Shown here: piece after piece, positions 51,338-64,000 of the stretch
How positions within the stretch are numbered: the first letter of the stretch is position 1
Layout of the letters: each line of letters opens with the position of its first letter
NCBI GenBank assembly: GCA_018389105.1
Contig: JACATO010000623.1
Coordinates: 441,501 to 505,500, forward strand
Length of the DNA: 64,000 nt
DNA from: Nautilus pompilius
Taxonomy: Eukaryota; Mollusca; Cephalopoda; Nautilida; Nautilidae
Direction of reading: 5' to 3'
Notes under the pieces: generated by a model
The model's input: the letters and a program-made list of their open reading frames with translations, nothing else
Told to the model about the DNA's origin: nothing
The model's database searches: none
Program-made: the position numbers and the translations under genes

Positions 51338-53240
51338 TTAACTCTTTGCCTTTCAAAGTTTTTTTTAGTTTATATCCATAAAATGTCCTTTTCAATATTT
51401 TTACACCTTTTATTAGCAGAAATAAGCAACCTTTGATGACACAGTTTTTATTCATCTTTGATTTTGCCAGTTTACAATATTTCAGCAATACTTCTTCAAA
51501 GAATGGTAAATGTCAAAGTATTTCATGTCAAAAAGAGACACATTGTAGAATTTACAGAACACTAGAGAATCACGGCAAAATTCTCATCTTTTGCATACTC
51601 TGCAGTGTCTTCCTGGATATTTTTCCTTGATATGTATTTTGAATCCACCAATTAGTATCAGCTAGGTCCTTGAGTGGGGCCAACCTGTGAGGTCGAAGTG
51701 TAGGAATTTCATCATTAGAGCCAGTCAAAATCATGAAACCTTGAACACAGCTCTTTCACAGATTTCAGTTGAAATTCAGTTTTAGTTTATTATTGTCATT
51801 TTACACAATGTGCATCTTATGTATGGCCAATTCCACAAGGTATAAAACTATTTATTGGGCCATGTTTTTCTGACTACAGGATAGTACGAAATCATTTGAT
51901 CTATCCTATCATACCTGTCTGACATGAACTGGTTGTACTCCATTATGCATGTTGGTTTAGACTTCAGTGAAGCCACCACCTCTCTTCCCATCACAGCATT
52001 GTGTTTACTGGTGGGCCTGATAGTCCTATTGTCCGTAATCACCATCACTTTCCCACTCTCATGAGAAATCGTCTTCCCCCTTTCAAATAGGGATTTGTCC
52101 CATCATTCCTTATCTTGGGTAGTTCCCCACAATTCTCTCAGTATATGTATCAGTGTCAAGAAGTGAAAAACTAGGCTTGACTGAATTATAAAAGTCATCC
52201 ATTTATAAAGAATATTTTCATGAGAATATTCCAACAGTAAGAATTCTCAGAGTCTGTCAGTATCCTTTGATTCCATATTTTAATGGTTTTTGGGATTATA
52301 ACATCTGAAGGCTAGCTTTCTATTCCACTTCAGCATCCCCTCAACTATGGAAATGTGAGGATGATGGGTATAATTATCCTTGAATTTTTCCACTACACTG
52401 TCACAGAATTTGTAGACTATCTTGGCAGTTGTTTTTGTCATTGAAGTGTAAAAAAATTCAAGATAATCTGGAATCTGTTACTGCTTATGATGTTTCCAAA
52501 GAAGGGTGTCAGTAGAGCTTCATTTGACCAGTACTGGGCAAGTTCTGGCTTCCTTATAAGGCATTAGTAACATCCATCTAAAACAGGTTTTCATTTCTGG
52601 TACTGTTGCATCTTCCACCTCCTAAACCTTAAATGAGGGGAGAGTGATCTAGGGAAGTTGGCAAAATATTGTTTAGCATAGAGATTAGTTGGAGTAACTG
52701 TTTTAATAGATCAGTAAAAATAACTGAAAATATCTCAAGACATTATCACCAACATTCTGAGCATTATTCCTTGGACCAAGGTTTGCTGTTGCACAAGGGG
52801 TGATATTTATTTAGGAGTTGGCCAACAGGACCCCAGTTCTGACCATACTGGATTGGATTAACATGTCTACCACGAGCTGTGGTTGTCTGCCATTACATGG
52901 CTACTACTACTGCTGCCATTGTGACTGAGTCATTTGAATCAAAATCACTATGATGATCACTTTTATCAGACTCATCATCACTATTACTGTTCAAACTATT
53001 ATTTCTGTCATGTGGATCAAAGTCTATATCCTGAACATAACCACTGCTAAACAAGTCATTCTCACTGAATAAGCAATAATTTTGCCAACTTGTTGCACAG
53101 AAAATTGATCTCTTCTTCTCATGGGTGCAGCCATTTTTAACCAGGATATGACATTATTTCCATTAACAGTTTCACTCCTCCATTGACAGATGATTCGAAA
53201 TTCCCCAAGGGCATTTGCCAATGCTTAAACTAACAATATC
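51338..53240 (-). mobile_element. piggyBac-family transposon relic
   Basis: The low-coordinate end starts TTAACTCTTTGCC, a typical piggyBac terminus. The minus strand carries an acidic N-terminal region (NSNSDDESDKSDHHSDFDSN, about 53000-52920), a KPLKYGIKGY piece near 52290, VMVITDNRTIRPT.KHNAVMG (about 52050-51990), and IMEYNQFMSDRYDRIDQMIS then YYPVVRKTWPNK (about 51950-51850), the hallmark YNxxMGGVDxxDQMxxxY block with the first Asp kept and GGV changed. Many stops. The high-coordinate end was not found. Confidence 0.8.
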
Positions 53241-54832
53241 TAGTGCTACTGACCAGCCATCTATCAAGTGTCACAGAAGCTACATTTGATGTCTAACTTT
53301 GGCAATCAGTGGGATATGATCATCTTTCAGAGATCTCTTTGACAGGGAGAGTTGAACAGACTCACTATCAATAAAAGATGAGAACTGCAGCTAAAACAGT
53401 CATGACAACTAAATAAATTCAAAGTATATACAAAAACAAACATCAGAAAGTGAAAGCTTGATTAAAATATAACAAGAAATTTTACCAAGGACAAAAATGC
53501 CATTTGATGACAACAATCTCATTCACTCTTTTTTTCCATAACTGTGCAGCTTCAGTTTACGCAACACCATGTACAAGAAATAATGAGAAATTCTACTTTT
53601 AAATGTGGTGCTACACCTCACCATTTCTAGAAAAATACACTGATTAGATAGAGAAATTGATATTATGATTAGCATATTATGACCTATCTTAGAATTTCAA
53701 ATTAGAGGTTATATTGTAGATACTTTCAAAATCATTCATAATTCGTACTCAATAAGCATTTCAATTTGTAACTAAGAACAAAATTGTGAAAGACAACATA
53801 TGCAAAAGCAACAAAAACTCCACAGCAATCAAGTAGGCTTGCTTAAAACCATACAAAGCAACAACAGTAGAGATAGCAAGGTCATTAATGGTAAAATGCA
53901 TGGTGCAAAGAATACACATCAAGAAAAATTCTGAAAAGAATGTCAAAGACAGCAGGGATCACTGTGATACTGTCCTACTCCAGGTAAACCCAACTTTTAG
54001 CCTGATGAGGACACTAGCAAGTTAGGTTCTCATTAATCTAATCAGACTTAGCCCCTAAACCACAATGACAATAAAACCATCTATATGCATCATGTTACAC
54101 AGATGCTTGAAAATTACACTATTCAGGATGCAATTCTTGAGTTCAACAAAGCTATAAATTACCCTATTTGAAATTTGGTCATCAGTTGAGAGCTAAACAC
54201 AAACAAGACACTTCATTTCATGAAGATCTTTAGCCAGTGATTCTGTTCACTTTCAGCATCCTCAAAAAATGTGCCGAATGAAGAAGCCATTAACAACCAA
54301 ACACTGGTCTACAACACCTAGCTGAAGACTTGGCTACAATTATTGCTGTAGAATATGCTATTAATTAGGTAGTCCCTGGCAGTTCAGTTTATTGTTGTTC
54401 CCCGTTTCAGTGCATTATTCTGTGATACATTTATTCCTTACCCTAACAAGTTATAAAAGAGGGGCTGTTTGAATTTGAAAAGGGAAAGACGGTTAAAATC
54501 TGCAGTACAAATATTTAAAAAAAAAAATAGAAAGGAAAATCCACTGTCAAACAACACGCGCGCCACCTTAATACGCTAATAGAAAGGTGGGTGACCACCT
54601 TAATGCTAGTTGTTATTAAAGAATAAACCTTTTTTTTTTTAAAAAAAGCAACACAAAAACACAGAAAAGATCAGTTTATTTAATGAGATTGAATTCCGCG
54701 GCGTTAGTTAATATTTTTATTACATTCTGAACCAGCAGTTGGTCCGCTGGATTTCGTGCTGAGCCATAACTGGCTTCTACAGGTATTATAGGTTGGAAAA
54801 TTCATTTATTAAAACTACAGAATTGGGTTTAG

Positions 54833-54858
54833 AACAACAACAACAACAACAACAACAA
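54833..54858 (+). repeat. (AAC)n microsatellite
   Basis: About eight AAC/ACA units at the edge of the promoter island. Confidence 0.85.
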
Positions 54859-54916
54859 GAGGGGGTTTATAATGCATTAAATTAAAAGAAAGTTGGGGAG
54901 GAGATGGAGGGGGTCG

Positions 54917-55066
54917 TCTCTCTCTCTCTCTCTCTCCCCCGTCAGAGGCCGGAGCCGACATGGCGATAATATTGGTAAACCTGTGCCGACTTCATGTCTA
55001 GCACAGAGAGAGAGAGAGAGAGAGGGGGGGGAGGGGGGGGGAGGGGAGGGGAGGGGAGGGGAGGGG
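54917..55066. repeat. CT, GA and G-run simple repeats inside the promoter island
   Basis: A (CT)n tract at 54917-54936, (AG)n at 55005-55024, then 55024-55066 made of G runs of four or more separated by single A. The last block has many G-quadruplex-capable runs on the plus strand. Confidence 0.9.
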
Positions 55067-55250
55067 ACGATTACTGGTCTTCAGGTCGGGATCCTTTTGG
55101 GATTTTGTGGCTGGCAGTAGAGAGGAGCCGCCATGACCAAAGCCGCAGACGACCACCGACATGAACGCTGGCTGCCAGTCGAACGACACCGTTTACGTTT
55201 GAAGCTACAGCGCCGAAATGTAGGATAACAACAATTTTCCATTGTTAATC

Positions 55251-55537
55251 GTGTGTGTGTGTGTGTAAATAAAACTACCTTTTTATTCCTCTACACATCC
55301 GAGACGGCGGCGGCGGCGGGCTGGAGGGAGAAGAAGAGACAGACGCTGGCGCGGAGGAAGAGAAAGCGTTCGCTCGTGAACTGGTTCGGGGTGTTCCGCC
55401 GGCTCACCACCCCACCACCACCGGTTGCTATTGGCGACCCATCTTCCGCCCGCCGAAAGAAAGAAAACACAACAACAACAAGAGAGAGAGAGAAAGTATG
55501 ATGGCTTACTTCGAGATAGCAGCAGCAGCAGCAGCAG
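55251..55537. repeat. GT, CGG and AGC microsatellites
   Basis: (GT)8 at 55251-55266, (CGG)n at about 55304-55320 and (AGC)n at 55518-55537, all in the CpG island. They lie in probable promoter or 5'UTR sequence. Confidence 0.85.
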
Positions 55538-56085
55538 GCCCCCCCCCGACACTCCGGGCCTTCACTCGATCGGCGAACCGAACGGGAAAATCGATAACAG
55601 GAAGTACGTGGGCGCGCGCGGCGAGGTCTAAAAATAGCCATCCCCATTGTTTATTTATTAAAGGACCGGCAGATCGTCTTACTTACTGGGCTTATCGCCG
55701 GAGACCCCCCCCCCCGCCCCTTTAACAGTTAAAGGGCTTCTTCACTGGTTGGGATTTTTTACCTGGGTAAAGAGGAAAACGTTCTCGGAAGTCTAGAAAT
55801 AGCTCTGGTGGTGGTGGTGTTCCGGAAATCCCCCCCTTCCGTGTCTATCTGATTAACCCTTGCGCCTTTTTAGCCATATTTAAATGGAACAACAGACAAT
55901 GGAGGCTTGGGGTCCCCCCGGGGGATGGATTTTAGGCCTTAGCTGCGACTATATTTAGGCACGATGAATTAAATATAACAAGCTGCAGAACTGCGTGTGG
56001 TGAAGGCTTTCCCAGGTGTTTAGAGAGAGCATCAAGACCCCCCCCCGGGTAACCCAACCGAGTTACCTGGTAGACAATTAACAAC

Positions 56086-56105
56086 TCCTCCTCCTCCTCC
56101 TCCTC
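56086..56105 (+). repeat. (CTC)n microsatellite
   Basis: About six CTC units just beyond the island. Confidence 0.85.
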
Positions 56106-59100
56106 ATTATCAATTTTTTTAAATATACAGCAATTATTACTATTTACATCTCAATTACTACAACAAGTGTAGCTCGAGAAACCACACTTAGTGTATCTAA
56201 GTATTCATATAAACAGGGCATTAATTTACAACAACATATTTTTTTCGTGTCCCTATGCGCATCTATATCATCTGATGGCTATTGCGCGCAGTCTTAAAAA
56301 TGTCTGCTAATCTTCCCTGCAAATCCCAATCCAAACCGGCTTAGTGTTGACATCATGCAATAAATGGCGTTGATCAGGGATTATGGTAGTGGTGTCTGAC
56401 TGGATTACCCTACTCAATAATAAGACAGGTTTTAATTCTAAATTCCTATTGTTTCTTTGCAGTAGTTTTACCCTAGATAATTTATCAGAAAAGGAATCTG
56501 ATGAAAAACATTAGTACAAAAAAATCATTGTAGAAAATGTGGTTTTCAATAAATTGAAGTTGCCAGAAAAAATCTGGCGTTTTATAGCCTGATAATGTAT
56601 TTATAAGAATACTAGAAATTGCTCAGTTAATTTGTAAATGTTTAGTTATTTTAGTTAATGATAGACTATTATCCACTTCAATGCAATTTCTATTGTTACA
56701 TTTTGGTAAGTTTATTATCTTGCCATATTTTTAGTATTCAGCGAGGATAGTATTTGCATGTTGTTGGTGGGATTGAGCCCTACCAACTGAACCATTTCGT
56801 TTAATTATCATTAGAGAAAAGTTTTCTCAATAAATCAAAGATACAAATAGTGCCCCTGTTTTTTTTTTTTTGTCTGTTAGGGCAGAAGCCAGGTGCAAAT
56901 GTGGCAAAGCTTTTATTTTCTGTTTTGATGTGCACGTTAAAATGTGTGAGGCTTGGCTAGGTTATTCCTGTGTTTGGCTGCTGTAGTTATCTATTATTCA
57001 AAAGGATTTAAAAAAAAACTCGACAGTATGATTCTTTACAAAAGTCAAAAAGAGAGAGAATGACTGCTATTTATACATGTGGAAAATCATGTGAATGCAT
57101 CCTGAAAAAGAAAAGATAAATGATTAGTTTGTACTTGCTGTTCTGCTCTGCCTATGAAAGGAGAATTGATTAAGTGTTCTTAAATGAGCAGAATTTCTTT
57201 GACCACTGTGTCTGAGGACGTTAGTAACCAAATATCAGTCAAAAAGTATCTCAGTTGATGATAGCACCAGAATTACTGACAATGTACTCAGTTTGAAATT
57301 TCTCTTGAATATAATTCTGATATACTATCTTCTTAGGAGTGGACCTTTAAAACACTGCAGCTTCTTTATATTATTTGCCATGCAGAAAAAATTAGGATTA
57401 TTTAATAGGCTATCCATGTTTGTTTTAGCTGTAAATCTAAATATGCACCTGTGTAGATTAAGTCTACTTGGGTCATTTAATGTCTTAGGCAATATCTTGG
57501 AATAAGATGCCATGCAAGCTGTAGACAAAAAATAATGAGATAGGCCAGATTTGCCAGATGTTTCTAACTCTCCAGGGAAAGTCAATTGGGCACTAGATGC
57601 AGCTTCATACACTCAGTATAGAAAAAAAAGTATCAGTACTACTTGATTTTCTTAGTGTGATCAGTTTCACCAGCATACAGTATATTTTTTTTGTCTAAGT
57701 TATCTATCAATTTACCTTCTAAGATTTTATCCCCTTTCTGTATCATGCAGGGCAGTGTCTCTGCTAGAAACCAGAGCTTTAAACTAAGTCTGGGAAAGCC
57801 AAGGAGTTATCTAACCCTGTTTTATGCAAGATTTTCTTTTTTTGAGTTGAAGTTGCCTTAAGTAGATTGCCCTCCAACTAAACAGATCTAGTTTAAGTTT
57901 GCCTTGTCTATCACTTTGCTAATGTCTTAATTATTATTTAGTAAATTAACAGAACCCCCAATTAAAAAGTGTGACTGTGCCAAGTAATAGAAAGAGCTCC
58001 TGTTTTGAATACATAATTACCAATTGCTGTCAGATCTTTCACTATCTGAAACATTCATGGAATTTTTGTTTTCAGCTATGCATAATTTTATCACACCAAA
58101 CCTAACTTTTCCCAATCTACAAAAGATTTAACTACACACAACCTGTACTTTGGCCCTAACTCTAGCACCTTCTACATCTTTTATTACTTCTCTAGCTTCT
58201 GTTTCCTGTTTAATCAATCCTATCCACATTTGGGGAACTTAACAGATTCAGGAACTCTGTTTAAAGTCATGAACTAAGGTTTACTCTTTAACCTGCCTAA
58301 ATGAATTGAAAATTTGGCAGTAATCTATGCTGATATCCTTTTGTTTTCCTACATACACCATACAAGGTTATTCCTAAATCTAATTTTTTCTTTCTCCAAT
58401 ACCAATATTTCAAAAGTTGTGGATCATATCAACAAAATTTGACTGTCAGAACTTCATTGTTCAATTTCCAACTGCCTGCTCCTCTTGAAGACTGACCTAA
58501 CCTTACCTAATAGTTATTCTAACTTGCCAAGAATAAATCCTGAAAACAATCTCATAGATTACATCCTGGGACAAACAGCAGGGTTGTTTTTGGTATTGTA
58601 AGTACACTGTGTCTATACTAGCAGCTACATCATACCAAAGTAGATGTGTACATTGGGATACTTAGATGGAATGATTCTGTGAGGTTGAATGCTAAGTAGC
58701 ACATAAAACATTCAACTCATGGGGTTAGTCACTGAGCCTCGCCTATCTAGATCATGACTGGAGACAGTTACATATCCCAGTAACAGGATGTTAATTGTGG
58801 GGTACAATTCTATCTCATCTTCTATGATCTGCTTTCCCAGTCTGTTATAGCTTAGACAGATTTGACAAGCACTTATGATTTATCTGGAAACTTTATACTA
58901 AAGATTTCTGTCCTCAATATGGGCAGCAGCATATTCAAGATGTATACGTATTCTTACTCTAACCTTAGATTCAGTGATGTCAAAAATAGACCTTTACTAT
59001 GTCACTGTCTGAATTTAGAGGCTATTTATTTTTCATTGAGCAGATGAAAAGTGAAACAGTAAAGTTAGATTTAAATTTGTTTCTATTTTGTACATTCAGT

Positions 59101-61199
59101 TTCCTCCTCCTTCCCCAAAGGACAGTTATGAGAAAGGACCACTGCTGTTTCAGGGCAGGGTTTGTTTAGGATAAGCTTCTCGCTTGTACCAGTCTATTGG
59201 TTATGTTTTGGGGAGAAGTCTGTAGGGAAAAGGTGCTGCTGGTGCCATTTTTTCCTGACAAACTCTCCTTTTTGGCCATCTGCCCTTCCATAAGAGATGG
59301 ATGGCAGCCTTTTGTCTTCCTGTACCTACTAAGAGATATGTGACATGAACCATAACTGGGAGTGTTTAACCTCTTTCTTTGCAGGCTGTGGGGAGTGGCA
59401 CATTTCCAAGAATGCTTTTAGCTAATAATTTGAACCAACAAATACAATCTATTGAATACTCAGTATGACTTTCCAATCGCTTTTAATGGAGCAGTCCGTA
59501 AACAACAGATTAAGAAAACAAAAAATAAACAAACAAAACAGCAGATTCTTTACTGACAATCACAATTGAATGTAGTTAGGAGTGAATGTCAAAGATTTAT
59601 TCTAGATATTATCCTAAATCCCCACAATAACTACAGCAGTAAAATTGTTTTTGTCAATTAAGTTTTGATTTTCTTTGGTTATCTGACAATGAAGAATTGT
59701 TTTATAAATGTCAGAGGTCCCTTCTACACACAGAAGTGAGCATAAATTACTGTAAAACAAAAAAAAAAGTGGTTGCTTTTAACTAACTATAAAATAAGTT
59801 AGAGTTACAGTGTTGCCTTTAATTTGAGTCATTCCATTACTTCTTAATATGCTTTTAAAGAATTCTAATCAGGTAGGTGCATTTTGAGTAGCCATCTTGG
59901 AAATCGTCTGAAGATTTGCGCATGTAAAATATTGCATTTCCTGAATGGGAAAGGGTTGATGAAGACCAGTTTTCTAGAGTCATAAATTTTAAACCAATCT
60001 ACAAACTGATTTTAGCCAAGTCTTCATGCTCCTACAGATATGAAATCATTCATTCTTGTTAGCTTCTCCAATATATGCAGGATGACCTGCCAACATTAAA
60101 TCAATGGCAATCTGACCCTTAAGAGAGGACAAACAACCTGATCTAAGAAAAGAATAAAATTTGAGAAAATTACTGTTTACTGTTTTTCTTTAATTTTAAA
60201 CTCCTTTTTATTGAAAATAGTAAGAGCAAAAAATATTCTTCAGAAACAGTGTGGAGGCAGGGAGTTAATTAGTGGAGTTACTAACTCTTGTGCAAAGACC
60301 AACAAATTTGTAGAATTTGTCATGGGAGATTGCCCACTCTGCAAGATGTATTGTCAGTCAGGTTTTAAAAATGTGGAATGAAAAGAAGTCTGTCTTGAGG
60401 TTCTGCTGAAGCATTAGTCCGTGAACACTCAGCCTATAAAACTTCGAGCAAACAACAAGCCACAGAATATTTTTTATCACCGATAGACGTTACAGTGCAT
60501 AGCTATAACTAGAAGGAAAATAAAGACAAACATTATGTAAAATAGACACACAAATGTATAGTAATATAAATCATAAAAACAGCAATAAACATAAGTCAGA
60601 CTACACAGTAATTATCTGGTGTTTCTTTGCATCAAAGAACAACACTGATTGTTGAGGGTCAAAGTTCACAGGCAAGGCAAAGATTGGAACCAAAAAACCT
60701 TTTATTTAAATTACAACTTCCTTTTTTGAAAAAAAATTAAGATCTCATCTGAATTACAGAATTGTTTTAAAAACAATCTAGTTACAATGTGGTTTACAAT
60801 TAACCAGAGTCTTAATGCTTCTTTTATATAAAGTCAAAATACCTGTAAGCGCGCATCCAGGTAGATACAATACAAGTTACTAGAGGGGAACATTTTCTGG
60901 ATTTTAAAAATTTTTTTTTTTTAACAATACATCGTGTACATTCCTTTAGATTTTAAAAGTATACAAAAATTTTAAAAATGAAAATTTTTGTGGGGTAATG
61001 TTCAAAAGCTGCATAACTAATTCAGTTCCAATCCTGCATGACAGAAAGTTTTACAAGAAAAAGCCCTAATTTTTTTTTTTTTTTTACATGGCTGATCAAA
61101 GACACAATAGAGCTCCAGAATTCAAGTAGTGAAACTCTTAGCAAAAAGACTGAGGAATTATTGCTTCAGACATTATGAATAAAACAGAGCTGGAATCAC

Positions 61200-61770
61200 C
61201 CGACTTGTCTCTTTTTGATTGTATTTTGGCACAGAAATTTGAACCATGAGTGATGTAAACTATGTACCACAAGAACCACAGCTGATGCTAAATGAAGATC
61301 CAAGGTTAATCAAGTCACTTATAGATGATCTACACTGTATTTACAGAATCATGGGCTTCAATTCTTAAAAAAAAAAAAAAAGCACAACTTGCAGCTGCTG
61401 GTTTGAGACTTCAGCAAGAATTTAAGGAAAAAGATAGCAAAAGATTAAAATGTTTCATGAAGATAGAACTGCCTATGAATTTCAGGAAAGTCAAGAACAA
61501 AAATTCATAGTTAATGCTTTTCACACAGCTCTAGAGAGGCTTCTTGAAGAGGGTAAAATAGAGATCAGATGTAGTTGAAAAAAAATCAATGAAACATTTT
61601 CATTTCTTTGGGACACACCTGATATCAACAATGAAGGTTGCATCTTAAAGGCAGAAGAATTTTCCAAATTGTATCTTAAAGATTTATCAGATAAGCTTGT
61701 GGAAAAAAACTCACCTGCTATGGAAAATAAAGAATTCATTGTTCAAAAGAGTAGCACCTGTTAAAAATGG
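61200..61770 (+). pseudogene. Unrecognised coding-like relic
   Basis: Plus-strand pieces read like protein: MSDVNYVPQEPQLMLNEDPR then LIKSLIDDL; AAGLRLQQEFKEKDSKRLK then FMKIELPMNF; and, in another frame, ALERLLEEGKIEIR, GCILKAEEFSKLYLKDLSDK and LVEKNSPAMENKEF. The composition is Glu/Lys/Leu-rich and spread over more than one frame, so it is a fossil of a gene or element. I do not recognise the family. Confidence 0.35.
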
Positions 61771-64000
61771 TAAATAAATTTAAAGCAAGCTGGCTAAAAA
61801 ATCCCTTTCCACAGACACATCGAATAAAAAACTTTCATCACTATCTGTGTCAGTTGCAGTGGAAGAGCGAACATCTAATAAGCTTACTTTTGTAAAGAAC
61901 AGTTTGTGGTCCACCATGGATCATCATCATTTATATGCTTTAATAACATTGCCATGGGAAAATGATCTTGCATACAAATTAATTTTTGACAGCATTATAA
62001 ACTCATACGCTTTGAAGGAAGTGTAAAAAAAAAACCATCAAGCTGCTGCAAAACCTATAACTTGTTTAAGTGAAATTATTTCTTAATAATTGTTCTTTTT
62101 GGTATTCAGTCTTGTAGTCATGCTGGGAAAAAAAGAAAAAGAAAAGTTTTTTTACAAGCACCCAGATGACCTTGCATACTGGTATAAGTATTTCACATGA
62201 AATATTCAGTATGGTTGAATAAATTAATAATCCTTCTGCACACATTAAAAAATGGGTGACTGGCTTTACAAAACTAATTCATTAGTAAGGAGAGCAAGGT
62301 AATAAATTTGAATCCAAAGCATCAGAAAGTTCTTCATCCTCATATAGGCTTTCACTCACAATCTCAGTATTACAACATGGTGTCAGGTCACATTGGCTAA
62401 TTGGTTTTAATCCCATGGTTGAGGAAGAACTCATGCTGGTTTTTCTGTGACCAGCATTCACAAGTCATGAAATTCTAAACCATATATCAGGGAGATGTCA
62501 TCAGCTAGCACATTTAGTAGCCACCGATTAGTTTTCATATCTGAAAATTTATTAAGAAATAAGAAATACTCCAAAAAAAAACACAAATAAGAACTAAAGC
62601 TACTATCAAACAGGAGTTTATCCAGATACATTGAAGTAGCAAGATTGAACATCACTATAAAGAAATCCTTGAAGTCTTATCACACAATGGACTGTAAATT
62701 ACCATTTTGCCACACCATTAGTAATTCAATGTACACAGAAAAAGAAAAATGCTGTATAACCATTAAAATCACAATTAGAAAGCAGATGATCCACATTTGG
62801 TTCTTAGTATTACTTCACTTCATATAGAATTTAGCCTGGTTGAAATGCTGATGGATAGATATCTTTACTGTATCTACCAGTGGTCCCTTTTTACCTGATT
62901 TCTTCTTGGCCACAGATTTCTGAGATGAGAAAACCCTATGAAATTTATTCCAAGAAACCTTACAAACATGGCCACTGCTCTAGTGCCAAAAAAGTTGACT
63001 ATCCAAAATTGTTACATCAGCCACTAAAGAGCAGATTCAAATCATATGGCTGTACCATCAGATAGAGTTGATTTACAGATTTTTTAAAAAAAATATAATC
63101 TACACTTTCAGAATAATGCAGATAGAAGAAACTTCATCAGAATATAGCCAAAAACTAAAGAAAAAAAAATTTGATTTTAAGTATAAATATTGAAAACACC
63201 AGCAAAAAACTAGGAGGAAGATATAATGTAGCTTCCCTTAAGAGATGACAATGTTCATAAGGTCACAATGCTGTATAAAGTGACTCTTACCAAAATAAGC
63301 TCATTCTATTATAAATCAACTAGCCAGCTAATGACAGACATTACTTAAAAAATACTAGTGATAATATTCATGTCAGTCCATGTACCCACCTTTTCTTAAA
63401 ATTTACATCAACACAGAAGCATAAATTAGCAATAATTTTCCATCCCAGTTATTGAATATTAAAGTATTCCCATTGGATAAATGTGAAAAAACTTCCCCTG
63501 CACTAAACGTAAGAACAAATCTCTTTCTCTGCCTCTTAAATTTAAATATTTATTGTGGTTATAATGTCAAGGATCCATGTCAGACTAGTATTATGCCATT
63601 GCTATGTGGGTGCATTTTTTAAATTGTTGTCAGAGAGAAACTTGTTCCATACAACTCCACTTTCTGTACAAACAAAATTTAAAAAACAAAAATACTGCTG
63701 ATTGCAACTATAAAAGGAAATCTGCTTTTTTCAGTTGATTTAAGGTTTAATTTTTACTCACTATTAATCTTGTTATACATTGCAGAGTTCTATGAAATCC
63801 TTACAATCCTGCATTTCCATGATTTGATTAACAGAGCCCAAAGCGGTTCTATTTCAGAAAGCTAGAATATAGATTCATGCCTGGTTGGATAGGTATGTCT
63901 AGATTATATGCAGAAAGATCATACCACAGATTTGTTCAAAACCCTAATACAATGTAAGAAATTTCAAGTACCTTGGGAACATTAAAAAACAACAAAAATC

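Larger units (their letters stand above)
48655..54889 (-). other. Non-coding 5' intron of the RhoGEF gene
   Basis: Between the start-codon exon and the promoter island. It holds a possible SINE (50.9-51.2 kb) and a piggyBac relic (51.3-53.2 kb). 48.7-50.9 kb and 53.3-54.8 kb are AT-rich with nothing recognised. Confidence 0.6.
54890..55935 (-). promoter_or_regulatory. CpG-rich promoter island, likely start region of the RhoGEF transcript
   Basis: The only GC- and CpG-rich block in the window, upstream of the 5' end of the minus-strand gene. On the minus strand it contains TCATGGCGGC (about 55126-55135), which resembles the YY1 site often found just after start sites and oriented with transcription. 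It also has an ETS-like TTCCGGAAAT palindrome near 55820. The minus strand has possible donors CACAG|GTTTAC (about 54980) and CCCAG|GTAAAA (about 55760) for a non-coding first exon. Both strands show short open frames that I take as by-products of GC content. The island could also fire on the plus strand, but no plus-strand gene is visible beyond it. Confidence 0.6.
55936..64000. other. Upstream flank of the RhoGEF gene, no gene recognised
   Basis: Only short open frames. 57.7-59.4 kb is slightly less AT-rich but shows no splice-bordered coding. The one coding-like patch is at 61.2-61.8 kb. Confidence 0.5.

Noticed and set aside
55133-55228. Plus-strand 31-codon frame with a near-perfect Kozak start (GCCGCCATGA)
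   Set aside because: The same bases form a YY1-like site on the minus strand, the peptide has no recognisable feature, and no downstream plus-strand gene is seen.
55291-55647. Open frames of 89-118 codons on the minus strand and 68-82 on the plus strand in the CpG island
   Set aside because: They overlap each other, are made of simple-repeat residues (poly-Cys, Ala, Ser, Gly) and reflect GC-rich composition; no splice path joins them to the gene.
1-64000. CRISPR arrays, tRNA or rRNA genes, bacterial operons
   Set aside because: No regularly spaced direct repeats, no cloverleaf with a good B-box other than the SINE-like block, and the gene structure is spliced.

Overview
The window comes from a metazoan nuclear genome: AT-rich, with long introns, one spliced protein gene, a CpG-rich promoter island and many decayed cut-and-paste DNA transposons. 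No bacterial-style operon, CRISPR array, rRNA or tRNA gene is visible. The species cannot be fixed from sequence alone. Two relics read like the DUF4817-linked Tc1/mariner transposases that are common in arthropods, and the CpG-rich promoter suggests a methylated genome. A chelicerate such as a horseshoe crab would fit, but this is weak inference.

The only host gene I can support lies on the minus strand. It runs from a CpG island at about 54.9-55.9 kb, through a 5'UTR/coding exon at 47.55-48.65 kb, to a stop codon at 8201. I reconstruct 13 coding exons with consistent AG/GT borders and matching phases, giving 813 residues. They form a low-complexity N-terminal region (1-320), an unrecognised domain (about 310-399), a four-cysteine knuckle (C403, C406, C421, C424), a Dbl-homology (DH) Rho-GEF domain (about 430-620) and a pleckstrin-homology (PH) domain (about 640-795). 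It should activate Rho-family GTPases. I could not name the orthologue.

Region by region: 1-7.9 kb is 3' flank with one TTAA-flanked MITE. 8.2-15.7 kb holds the dense DH-PH exons, with a Tc1 element lodged 41 bp from a 3' splice site. 15.7-35.3 kb holds the first DH exon, two upstream exons, a mariner-type relic, a pogo/Tigger element with TA duplications and a hAT-like element beside it. 35.4-47.5 kb is a 12-kb intron carrying a 106-bp retroposed insert with a perfect 15-bp target duplication, three Tc1/mariner relics and a comparatively young Tc1 element. Between the 5' exon and the island lies a piggyBac relic. 55.9-64 kb shows no gene, only one coding-like relic that I do not recognise.

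Points most worth a second look are two exon-like blocks that would put a stop codon in the GEF message (21.7 kb and 35.9 kb), the first overlying a CRE/CCAAT/E-box cluster that could be an internal promoter; the cysteine knuckle joined directly to the DH domain; and recent events such as the 56-bp perfect tandem duplication. I see no convincing new multi-gene system.
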